In this document: one piece after another, positions 7,301 through 12,400 of the stretch
How positions within the stretch are numbered: the first letter of the stretch is position 1
Layout of the letters: each line of letters begins with the position of its first letter
Origin: Xanthobacteraceae bacterium
GTDB taxonomy: Bacteria > Pseudomonadota > Alphaproteobacteria > Rhizobiales > Xanthobacteraceae
DNA: 12,760 bases
Assembly: GCA_030040825.1 (NCBI GenBank)
Contig: JASHSY010000031.1
Coordinates: forward strand, 1 to 12,760
Direction: 5' to 3'
Made by a program: the position numbers and the translations under genes
The notes under the pieces: generated by a model
The model's input: only the letters and a program-made list of their open reading frames with translations
What the model was told of the DNA's origin: nothing
Databases searched by the model: none

Positions 7301-8128
7301 TTAAGGTTTCTTCTTGCGCATCGGATAGACGTTATCCGGACCCGGAAAGCTGCGGGCCCGGACCTCCTCCGCGTAGCTCTTGACCGCCCGTTCGATGGAA
7401 GGGCCGAGTTCTCCGAAGCGCTTCACGAATTTCGGCACCCGCGGCGAAAGCCCGAGCATGTCCTCCAGCACAAGGATTTGGCCGTCACACGCGGGGCTTG
7501 CCCCAATACCGATGGTTGGGATGGCAATCTGTCCGGTGATGCGGCGCGCGAGTGGCTCGGCGATCGCTTCCAATACCACGGCGAATGCACCAGAATCGGC
7601 CACCGCGTGAGCGTCAGCCTCGATCTGCGCCCAATCGCTTTCGTCGCGGCCCTGAGCGCGAAACGATCCAATGGTGTTGATGGCTTGCGGGGTTAATCCG
7701 ACATGACCCATCACCGGTACGCCACGCTGAACGAGGAACGTGATCGTCTCGGCCATTCGTCGCCCACCCTCAAGTTTTATGGCGCCGCAGCCGGTTTCCT
7801 TCAGTACGCGCGCTGCCGACGCGAACGCTTGTTCCTTGGCGGCTTCGTATGAACCGAACGGCAAGTCGACGACGACCAGCGCGCGCTTTGAGCCGCGCAT
7901 CACCGCGTGACCTTGCAGAATCATCATGTCGAGTGTGACAGGCACTGTGGTTTCGAGGCCGTGCATGACCATGCCCAGCGAATCGCCGACCAAAATGACG
8001 TCGCAATAGCCGTCGAGGATGCGCGCCGTGTGCGCGTGATAGGAGGTCAGGCATACGATCGGCTCGCCGCCTTTGCGGCTGCCGATGTCTGGCGCGGTAA
8101 GACGCCCGATGTCGTCGTGCACGGACAT
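7301..8128 (-). CDS. panB: 3-methyl-2-oxobutanoate hydroxymethyltransferase
   Basis: PanB transfers a hydroxymethyl group from 5,10-methylenetetrahydrofolate to alpha-ketoisovalerate, giving ketopantoate for pantothenate and coenzyme A synthesis in the cytoplasm. The 275-residue protein is the usual length and has the expected (beta/alpha)8 barrel residues. By alignment from memory with E. coli PanB, the metal and substrate ligands are D49 (V-G-D-S-L-G), D88 (V-V-D-L-P-F) and E120 (K-L-E-G-G), and the catalytic base is E187 (L-E-A-I). The M-G-H-V-G-L-T-P-Q signature is at 140-148. The tail is basic. The ATG is 5 bases after the NnrU-family gene, so the two are probably co-transcribed. No panC is visible nearby, so the pathway genes are scattered or the partner lies elsewhere. 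Confidence 0.97.
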   Translation of the reverse strand: MSVHDDIGRLTAPDIGSRKGGEPIVCLTSYHAHTARILDGYCDVILVGDSLGMVMHGLETTVPVTLDMMILQGHAVMRGSKRALVVVDLPFGSYEAAKEQAFASAARVLKETGCGAIKLEGGRRMAETITFLVQRGVPVMGHVGLTPQAINTIGSFRAQGRDESDWAQIEADAHAVADSGAFAVVLEAIAEPLARRITGQIAIPTIGIGASPACDGQILVLEDMLGLSPRVPKFVKRFGELGPSIERAVKSYAEEVRARSFPGPDNVYPMRKKKP

Positions 8129-8133
8129 CCGCG

Positions 8134-8733
8134 TCAGTGTCCCAATGCCGGCGTCCCGAAGGCCGGCAAGCCAATGACGAGCGGATGGAATAGCAATCCA
8201 AGCAACAGATAAAGGAGGGTGCCAACGACAACGGCGATGATGTCATTGCGCCGGCCACCGAGAGGAATTGGCGGAGCCCCGGGATCGCTTCGCCGCTTGA
8301 GCGAGATGCGATCGTATCCCGCCCAGATGAGAACCGCTCCGAACAAAACCATGCCGCCGAGATCGCCGTTGGCGCAAAGGTGCGCGACCGCCCAGATTTT
8401 CACCCCGACCAACATCGGGTGTTTAAGCACGCGCTTGATGTCGCCGGGAATATAGGCGGCAACCACCGCGATGCTGGCCGGCCACATCAGCGTCTCTACG
8501 ATATGACGCGTCCACGCCGGCGGATACCAGATCGGGATGAGACCCTCCGCGCGGTAACGCGCGAAGCCGATGCCGATCAGCAACAAGCCGACGATCGAGA
8601 CGAGCGAAAACAGGCCTAAATACGGGCCGCGTCCGACCCGAGCGATCAAAGCTTCCCGCTGGCCGCGCAGCGAGACGAACACATGCGCGCCAAGAAACAC
8701 TACAAGACCGATGATTTCGACTACCAGCCCCAT
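8134..8733 (-). CDS. NnrU family integral membrane protein
   Basis: A hydrophobic protein of 199 residues with about five to six membrane helices (roughly 3-21, 38-57, 73-93, 104-140 as one or two, and 162-182). It belongs to the NnrU family, named from denitrification gene clusters but widespread in bacteria without that pathway. The recognisable region is the H-P-M-L-V-G-V-K-I-W-A-V-A-H-L-C-A-N-G-D segment at about 104-123, followed by D-R-I-S-L-K-R-R. This segment also resembles the core of isoprenylcysteine methyltransferase-like membrane enzymes. The ATG at 8733 starts directly at the first membrane helix as in typical relatives and is preferred. An ATG at 8790 would add 19 polar residues and lacks a clear ribosome-binding site. 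No nitrite or nitric-oxide reductase genes are near, so a denitrification role is not supported here. Confidence 0.88.
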   Translation of the reverse strand: MGLVVEIIGLVVFLGAHVFVSLRGQREALIARVGRGPYLGLFSLVSIVGLLLIGIGFARYRAEGLIPIWYPPAWTRHIVETLMWPASIAVVAAYIPGDIKRVLKHPMLVGVKIWAVAHLCANGDLGGMVLFGAVLIWAGYDRISLKRRSDPGAPPIPLGGRRNDIIAVVVGTLLYLLLGLLFHPLVIGLPAFGTPALGH

Positions 8734-8823
8734 CGCCGATCCGATCCGCGCGAGCGGACGCGCCGTGTCCGATGATAGGGGCGCGATCATGACGAGCAGA
8801 CCGCGCTTGTCAATGATGGCGCA

Positions 8824-8849
8824 GGCCTCGCAGCACTAGCGACGAGGCC
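8824..8849. other. 7-bp inverted repeat between omp and nnrU-family genes
   Basis: GGCCTCG (8824-8830) and CGAGGCC (8843-8849) form a perfect stem with a 12-base loop, in the gap after the outer-membrane protein gene. There is no T tract, so it is at best a weak or Rho-assisted transcription end. Confidence 0.35.
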
Positions 8850-8905
8850 GGCCACTCCGCCTTAACCCGCGACCGGGTGGACGCGGTCAGGATGCGAACC
8901 GTGCG

Positions 8906-9637
8906 TTATGGACCGCCAAAGCGAAAATTGATCCCCGCCTTGATTTCCTGAACATTTAGACCGGCGTTCGATGCATAAGCCGGCTGCAGAGGCGTTGAAA
9001 AGTTCAGCGCTTGCGAGCCGAAGTTCAGATAGTCGTATTCGATTTTAGCCGACCAATTTTTGGTGATGCCGTATTCCAGGCCGGCGCCGACGGTCCAGCC
9101 GGTGCGCATGAAAGTCGTACTCGCGCCGTTGCCGGCAAGATCGGTCAGGCTGCTTTGGTCTTGCGCCAGCGCCAAGCCGCCCTTCCCATAGATCAGCAAG
9201 CGGTCGAACGCCGCGCCCACGCGGCCGGTCACGGTCGACGTCCAATTGGTGTTTGTGTTGAGCGTATCACCGATCGAGTCGGCACCGCTGCCTTTGAGAT
9301 TGGTCCAGTCGAAATCGCCTTCGAGGCCGACGACAAACATGTTGATTTGATAGTTGGCTCCGATCTCGCCACCGCCGAGAAAGCCGACGCCGCTGCGGAA
9401 GGTGTTGCTCCCGCCGGTGAACGGATCGCTCCACGACGAGTTGGAAAGGCCGGCGCCCAAATTGCCGCCGATATAAAAACCGGTCCAGTTGTAAATCGCG
9501 GCCGGCGCGTAGGCGACCGGCGCCTCCGGCGCCTTGGTCGGGATCGGCGACGGCAAGTCGGCCGCCCACGCTGTATGGCCGCAAACAGCCATGCCGGCCG
9601 CCAGCACGGCGCCGCCAATGAACGTACGCAATGTCAT
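8906..9637 (-). CDS. Omp25/31-family outer-membrane beta-barrel protein
   Basis: The 243-residue precursor has a clear Sec signal peptide: T-L-R-T start, a hydrophobic core at about 6-19 and an A-W-A cleavage site after residue 25. The mature start is A-D-L-P-S-P followed by an Ala/Pro linker, exactly as in rhizobial Omp25/Omp31/RopB-like proteins. The rest alternates polar and hydrophobic residues with aromatic girdles: N-W-T-G-F-Y-I-G-G-N at about 50-59, G-L-E-G-D-F-D-W at about 104-111, and K-I-E-Y-D-Y-L-N-F-G near 200. This fits an eight-stranded outer-membrane barrel. It ends N-F-R-F-G-G-P, so the barrel-terminal Phe is three residues from the end rather than last. A GGAGAACTGGTA ribosome-binding site precedes the ATG. 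It is probably monocistronic. The likely role is structural or as an immunodominant surface protein; no substrate can be inferred. Confidence 0.93.
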   Translation of the reverse strand: MTLRTFIGGAVLAAGMAVCGHTAWAADLPSPIPTKAPEAPVAYAPAAIYNWTGFYIGGNLGAGLSNSSWSDPFTGGSNTFRSGVGFLGGGEIGANYQINMFVVGLEGDFDWTNLKGSGADSIGDTLNTNTNWTSTVTGRVGAAFDRLLIYGKGGLALAQDQSSLTDLAGNGASTTFMRTGWTVGAGLEYGITKNWSAKIEYDYLNFGSQALNFSTPLQPAYASNAGLNVQEIKAGINFRFGGP

Positions 9638-9877
9638 TACCAGTTCTCCGACGCGGCTTGTGAACGCACGTCACCCCCAACGCCAACGCAAAGCGACACC
9701 CCGCCATCGTTGTGCGGGCTTAAGAAGCCGCAGGTCTTCGGGCAAAGCATGGTCGGATGGTGGCTGGATTCGGATGTTATCGGGGAACGGTTGCCGCAAT
9801 TACCGTCCGACGGCGGTTCCTACAGCCCAAAGAAGGCGCGTTCACGTTGCCGCCAAAGCACCAGAAAGGAGGACACT
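9638..9877. other. Intergenic stretch upstream of the Omp gene
   Basis: These 240 bases between the ArsC-like gene and the Omp gene should hold the omp promoter and untranslated leader. The Omp ribosome-binding site (GGAG on the minus strand) is clear. No convincing -35/-10 pair, terminator or RNA gene was found. Minor inverted repeats are present (GGCTT-AAG-AAGCC at 9717-9729; CCGTC-C-GACGG at 9803-9813). Confidence 0.5.
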
Positions 9878-10228
9878 TCAAATCGCCAATTCGGCGTAAA
9901 GTTCGGGCGTGAAGCCGACCAGAAGCTTGCCGCCACCAAGTTCGAGCACCGGCCGTTTGATCATGGATGGCTGCGCGAGCATCAACGCCACGGCTTTTTT
10001 GGCATCCAAGCCGAGTTTGTCCCCATCCGGCAACTTACGAAACGTCGTGCCGCTGCGGTTGAGCAGCCTCTCCCAGCCGACCTTCTTGCACCACCTTTCA
10101 AGGCGTTCGCGTTCGATCCCGGCGATTTTGTAATCGTGGAATGCATACGTGACCCCGTGCTTGTCGAGCCAGCCGCGCGCCTTCTTCATCGTGTCGCAAT
10201 TCTTGATACCGTAAATGATCGGTGACAT
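9878..10228 (-). CDS. ArsC/Spx family (YffB-like) thioredoxin-fold protein
   Basis: A 116-residue cytoplasmic protein of the ArsC/Spx/YffB family with a thioredoxin-like fold. The N-terminus I-Y-G-I-K-N-C-D-T-M-K-K-A places a single cysteine (C11) where ArsC has its catalytic cysteine, and the N-C-D-T-x-K-K-A form is typical of the YffB branch. The middle D-Y-K-I-A-G-I and the segment S-M-I-K-R-P-V-L-E (about 88-96) with the K-R-P motif are family hallmarks. True arsenate reductases sit in ars operons; there are no ars genes here, so arsenate reduction is not supported and the branch has no firmly established function. A GGGCGGGAACTGAA stretch before the ATG could act as ribosome-binding site. 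It stands alone, with 276 bases upstream. Confidence 0.92.
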   Translation of the reverse strand: MSPIIYGIKNCDTMKKARGWLDKHGVTYAFHDYKIAGIERERLERWCKKVGWERLLNRSGTTFRKLPDGDKLGLDAKKAVALMLAQPSMIKRPVLELGGGKLLVGFTPELYAELAI

Positions 10229-10286
10229 TTCAGTTCCCGCCCTGCCAAGATGCGTTCAAGCCAAACGTCATATAATCGCACCTGGC

Positions 10287-10316
10287 GGCCGGCATCCGGC
10301 CTGACGCAGGATGCGT
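10287..10316. other. Competing hairpins upstream of the ArsC-like gene
   Basis: GGCCGG (10287-10292) pairs with CCGGCC (10296-10301) across a three-base loop. Next to it ACGCA (10304-10308) pairs with TGCGT (10312-10316). An alternative stem joins GCATCC (10292-10297) with GGATGC (10309-10314), which excludes both. There is no T tract. It may be a REP-like palindromic element or chance in GC-rich DNA; only one copy is seen in this window. Confidence 0.35.
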
Positions 10317-10468
10317 AGACGGCCCCCGTTAAATTAGAAATGCGGAATGGTCGTTATTCCGCTCGATCGGTTCTGTCCCATCGTAATGTGCCGATTTAGC
10401 GACGCAATTAATTTGTATGCGCGAAAGAACCGACGCTCCGATCCTTCAACAATCGGGTTCTTGATTTC

Positions 10469-10490
10469 AAAAAGGCCTTTTCACGGCCCC
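10469..10490 (-). terminator. Intrinsic terminator of the protoglobin-redoxin operon
   Basis: On the minus strand, 15 bases past the redoxin stop codon, GGCC (10488-10485) pairs with GGCC (10477-10474) across a seven-base loop, extended by two G-U pairs from the flanking GG and TT. A five-T run (10473-10469) begins right at the stem base. The stem is short but wholly G-C in its core, and orientation and position fit the end of the operon. Confidence 0.6.
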
Positions 10491-10504
10491 GAACCGAGAA
10501 TGTT

Positions 10505-11095
10505 TCAGCAATTATCGGAATCAATCGATCGATTCATGGCGGTTCTGGCTGAGCAACTCCCCCCGGCCGACGCCGCAACAACATCATCAGCGGATGTGCG
10601 ATGCGTATCGGTGACCGCCTCCGGCCTTTCCGCGATCAGCGATGCAATCGCCGCACCGAGGCGCATGTCGTCGAGATGGCCGAAATGGTTGAGCTTGAGA
10701 CGTCCCGCGCGGTCGATCAGCAAGACCGTCGGCGTGCCCTGCATTTCGTAGGTGCGCATAGTCGCAGGCAGCGCGCCGGACCGCGACTGAGCATCGATAC
10801 CGACCGGAAAGCCAATCCGGTATTCGTGGAGGAAGGCGGCAAGAGCGGCGCGGGTCCCCTGCGCTGCGTGATGCTCGAACACCGCGTGCAGGCCGATCAC
10901 CGCAAGTTCGCTTTCGGGAAAGCTTGCACGCGCCCGCAGCGCCTGCGGCAGGCCGACGCTGACACAGCCCGGACACAGCATTTGGAACGCGATGACGAAG
11001 ACGACCTTGCCGCGCAGGTTCGCAAGGGCGAGTGGAGCCCCGGTATTAAACCAATGCTCGACATGCCAGTCCGACGCCAGTACCCGATGGCCCAT
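10505..11095 (-). CDS. Redoxin (AhpC/TSA-TlpA-like) with CPGC motif, coupled to protoglobin
   Basis: A 196-residue thioredoxin-fold protein without a signal peptide, so probably cytoplasmic. It has a resolving-type C41-P-G-C44 motif at the start of the first helix (F-Q-M-L-C-P-G-C-V) and the cis-proline loop G-T-P-T-V at 120-124. The AhpC/TSA-like insertion contains H-A-V-F-E-H-H (about 70-76). The C-terminal tail beyond residue 160 is polar and adds C181 and a terminal C196. The likely role is thiol-disulphide exchange or peroxide reduction; the substrate is unknown. The ATG at 11095 overlaps the protoglobin stop by one base (TGATG on the minus strand) and has AAGGAG seven bases upstream, so translation is coupled. 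A longer open frame to 11359 is just the overlap with protoglobin. A run of six C at 10559-10564 lies where the tail begins and could cause strain-to-strain tail differences. Confidence 0.87.
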   Translation of the reverse strand: MGHRVLASDWHVEHWFNTGAPLALANLRGKVVFVIAFQMLCPGCVSVGLPQALRARASFPESELAVIGLHAVFEHHAAQGTRAALAAFLHEYRIGFPVGIDAQSRSGALPATMRTYEMQGTPTVLLIDRAGRLKLNHFGHLDDMRLGAAIASLIAERPEAVTDTHRTSADDVVAASAGGSCSARTAMNRSIDSDNC

Positions 11096-11108
11096 CAAAA
11101 ATCTCCTT
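11093..11108 (-). promoter_or_regulatory. Ribosome-binding site and TGATG overlap of redoxin gene
   Basis: AAGGAG at 11108-11103 on the minus strand precedes the ATG (11095-11093) by seven bases, and the protoglobin stop TGA (11097-11095) shares one base with that ATG. This fixes the redoxin start and indicates coupled translation. Confidence 0.75.
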
Positions 11109-11688
11109 CGCGGGTATATGGCCGGCACCACAGGATCGCCTGAAGCAAAACTGCTTTCGACCAGGCCGCGTGCATGGCCTCGACCTCTTCGGCAGACGCG
11201 TCCTTTCCGGACAGGAACGGCTTCATTGTCACCGAGATTGGCATGACGAGCGCCAGAACGTGGCGCATGGCGATATGCGGTGCGGCCGCCACGCCGTCGG
11301 TGCGATTCTTGCCCAGCCGGTGGTGGCGGCGGCCGATCTCCTCCTGCCAGGCGAGCCATGCCGCATCGTAGTTGGCGCTGCAGGTGTCAAGGATCCATTG
11401 GCCGAAGCGCTTGCGCACCGCTTCCAGATAAGCGCCGACTGGCTGGCCGGTCTTCGGATCGCAGAAATATTCCAGCAGATGCGGCGTTGCGCCGACGAAG
11501 CCATACCAGACATCGAGAATCGCCTCGATCTGGTCTTTGACTATGTTGTGCGCCTTGCGCAGTGCCGTGACATCGGCCTCGCCAAACAGCAGAGACAGTT
11601 TCAGGGCCGACAGGTCGTTCGCCGTCAGCGGTGAAGGCGGCAGGGTGGGATCGCCGAGGCGATAGCCGGGAATGGATGCGGTGGGCAT
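11095..11688 (-). CDS. Protoglobin (haem-binding globin of the sensor-globin lineage)
   Basis: A 197-residue single-domain protoglobin, a cytoplasmic haem protein expected to bind O2, CO or NO. Its length is close to that of the archaeal protoglobin from Methanosarcina acetivorans. Residues matching that protein (from memory) are W61-Y62 in D-V-W-Y-G-F (its B9 Trp and B10 Tyr in the distal pocket), F95 in the E helix, and H122 in G-R-R-H-H-R (its proximal F8 His). The block K-N-R-T-D-G and the ending Y-T-R-E-G-D-F are typical of bacterial members. There is no attached signalling domain, so it is not a globin-coupled sensor itself. The ATG at 11688 has GAGGA five bases upstream and is chosen over a TTG at 11715 that lies inside the palindromic operator. 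It is the first gene of an operon with the redoxin gene, divergent from the MarR-type regulator. Confidence 0.9.
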   Translation of the reverse strand: MPTASIPGYRLGDPTLPPSPLTANDLSALKLSLLFGEADVTALRKAHNIVKDQIEAILDVWYGFVGATPHLLEYFCDPKTGQPVGAYLEAVRKRFGQWILDTCSANYDAAWLAWQEEIGRRHHRLGKNRTDGVAAAPHIAMRHVLALVMPISVTMKPFLSGKDASAEEVEAMHAAWSKAVLLQAILWCRPYTREGDF

Positions 11689-11692
11689 ATTG

Positions 11693-11697
11693 TCCTC
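11693..11697 (-). promoter_or_regulatory. Ribosome-binding site of the protoglobin gene
   Basis: GAGGA on the minus strand sits four bases before the ATG at 11688 and supports that start over the upstream TTG. Confidence 0.6.
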
Positions 11698-11701
11698 ATT
11701 A

Positions 11702-11716
11702 ATTGCTACTAGCAAT
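11702..11716. promoter_or_regulatory. Perfect 7-1-7 palindrome, probable MarR-type operator O1
   Basis: ATTGCTA-C-TAGCAAT is a perfect inverted repeat of seven bases with a single central base, the size and AT-rich symmetry expected for a dimeric winged-helix MarR regulator. It lies at the predicted transcription start of the protoglobin operon, directly downstream of its -10 element, where a bound repressor would block initiation. Confidence 0.6.
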
Positions 11717-11719
11717 CAT
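11708..11719 (+). repeat. 12-bp direct repeat, copy 1
   Basis: ACTAGCAATCAT occurs here and again exactly 50 bases downstream at 11758-11769. It contains the operator half-site plus CAT. A spacing of about five helical turns would place two bound dimers on nearly the same face of the DNA. Confidence 0.75.
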
Positions 11720-11747
11720 ATAATAAACGCTTGACAGCAGCCGTCAA
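11720..11747 (-). promoter_or_regulatory. Predicted promoter of the protoglobin-redoxin operon
   Basis: On the minus strand TTGACG (11747-11742, five of six consensus bases) and TATTAT (11725-11720, five of six) are separated by 16 bases. Transcription would start near 11712-11714, inside the palindrome, about 25 bases ahead of the protoglobin ATG. Confidence 0.6.
11731..11736 (+). promoter_or_regulatory. Consensus -35 hexamer facing the MarR gene
   Basis: TTGACA is a perfect -35 hexamer pointing towards the regulator gene. No good -10 is found 16-18 bases later (11753-11760 is poor), so the actual MarR promoter is uncertain. A perfect TATAAT at 11719-11724 on the same strand has no matching -35. 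Transcription may be weak or need an activator. Confidence 0.3.
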
Positions 11748-11751
11748 TATG

Positions 11752-11766
11752 ATTTCGACTAGCAAT
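11752..11766. promoter_or_regulatory. Imperfect second operator O2 overlapping MarR translation start
   Basis: The right half TAGCAAT (11760-11766) is identical to O1, while the left half ATTTCGA matches the O1 left half at five of seven positions. It ends one base before the regulator ATG (11768), suggesting autoregulation. Confidence 0.45.
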
Positions 11767-11769
11767 CAT
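11758..11769 (+). repeat. 12-bp direct repeat, copy 2
   Basis: Second perfect copy of ACTAGCAATCAT; its last two bases are the first two of the regulator ATG. Confidence 0.75.
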
Positions 11770-12346
11770 GATCCCCTCTCGCCCAGCGCTCGAGGCCGCA
11801 CATTTTGTCGACCGCCTCGAGCGGCTCGTCCGCGCCAGCGAAGCTGCCGACGACCTCAATCCGGCGCAGTGGGAGGCATTGAGATATTTTGTCCGGGCGA
11901 ACCGGTTCTCCCGCACTCCGGCTGCCCTGGCCGATTATCTTGTTTCCACGCGCGGCACGATCTCCCGCACGCTGACTTCCCTCGAAGCCAAGGGCTATCT
12001 GCGGCGTGGGCCGAGTTCCCGCGACGGTCGCTCCATAGAGTGTTTCCTGACTGCGAAAGCGACGAAAGCCCTTTCGCGCGACCCGCTGACCGCGCTGGCT
12101 CGCGATATCGAAGCTGCCTGCGGTGAAGACACGCCAGCGCTTGCGGAAGGACTCCGATCGACTTTGCTTACAGCGATTGCGCGCAATGGCGGCCGCGCAT
12201 TCGGCGCCTGCTTCACCTGCCGGCACTTCCGCGCCGATGTCCGCCCTGACCGTTCGGCGCCGCACCATTGCGGCCTGCTAGACGAGCCGCTTTCCCAGGT
12301 CGAAAGCCAGGCGATCTGCGTCGAACAGGAATCGCAAGCCGTTTAG
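11768..12346 (+). CDS. MarR-type winged-helix regulator with C-terminal Cys/His cluster
   Basis: A 192-residue transcription regulator. Residues about 31-100 form a MarR-like winged helix: recognition helix T-R-G-T-I-S-R-T-L-T-S-L-E at 61-73, then G-Y-L-R-R, and the wing S-S-R-D-G-R-S at 83-89. Dimerisation helices flank it. Beyond the usual MarR length there is an extra segment from about 140 with C148-x2-C151, H166-H167-C168 and C184, a pattern suited to binding zinc or an iron-sulphur cluster or to thiol sensing; another cysteine is C119. The ATG at 11768 is the first start after an in-frame stop and lacks a ribosome-binding site; a direct repeat overlaps it, so it may be poorly translated or nearly leaderless. 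It is divergent from the protoglobin-redoxin operon and is very likely its regulator and its own. Family assignment is firm; the signal sensed is inference. Confidence 0.88.
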   Translation: MIPSRPALEAAHFVDRLERLVRASEAADDLNPAQWEALRYFVRANRFSRTPAALADYLVSTRGTISRTLTSLEAKGYLRRGPSSRDGRSIECFLTAKATKALSRDPLTALARDIEAACGEDTPALAEGLRSTLLTAIARNGGRAFGACFTCRHFRADVRPDRSAPHHCGLLDEPLSQVESQAICVEQESQAV

Positions 12347-12389
12347 GGACCGGTCCGAAGGCGCGGAGTCATCTGCCCGAAATCGCGCC
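12347..12389. terminator. Weak convergent-terminator candidate between MarR gene and guaA
   Basis: The 54-base gap holds a self-complementary GGACCGGTCC (12347-12356) right after the regulator stop and a six-base stem GGCGCG (12360-12365) with CGCGCC (12384-12389) across an 18-base loop. No T tract is present on either strand, so this is only a possibility. Confidence 0.2.
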
Positions 12390-12400
12390 GGCCGCTATGT

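Larger units (their letters stand above)
10229..10504. other. Gene-free stretch between ArsC-like and redoxin genes
   Basis: These 276 bases contain the redoxin-side terminator (10469-10490), the competing hairpins (10287-10316) and, on the minus strand, an AT-rich TTATAT around 10271-10276 that could be the -10 of the ArsC-like gene. The same bases read TATAAT on the plus strand, without a -35 or a gene to serve. No RNA gene or small ORF with a ribosome-binding site was recognised. Confidence 0.45.

Noticed and set aside
9864..9873. AAAGGAGG on the plus strand, matching the anti-Shine-Dalgarno complement, and on the minus strand resembling the 16S rRNA 3' end
   Set aside because: No start codon or plausible gene follows on the plus strand and no rRNA sequence surrounds it; a ten-base match is chance.
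9011..10225. A 404-codon open frame on the plus strand across the Omp and ArsC-like genes
   Set aside because: It is antisense to two well-supported genes, shows no recognisable domain, and its composition is that of a shadow of the opposite strand in GC-rich DNA.
9878..10228. Arsenate resistance gene
   Set aside because: Family membership is ArsC/Spx, but the N-C-D-T-x-K-K motif is of the YffB branch and there are no arsenic-resistance neighbours.
10523..10534. Perfect 12-bp palindrome AATCGATCGATT
   Set aside because: It lies inside the redoxin coding tail, is built of repeated CGAT, and has no second copy here, so chance is more likely than a binding site.
11096..11359. N-terminal extension of the redoxin open frame
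   Set aside because: The extension is antisense-free but out of frame within the protoglobin gene; the ATG at 11095 has a strong AAGGAG site and begins the conserved domain.
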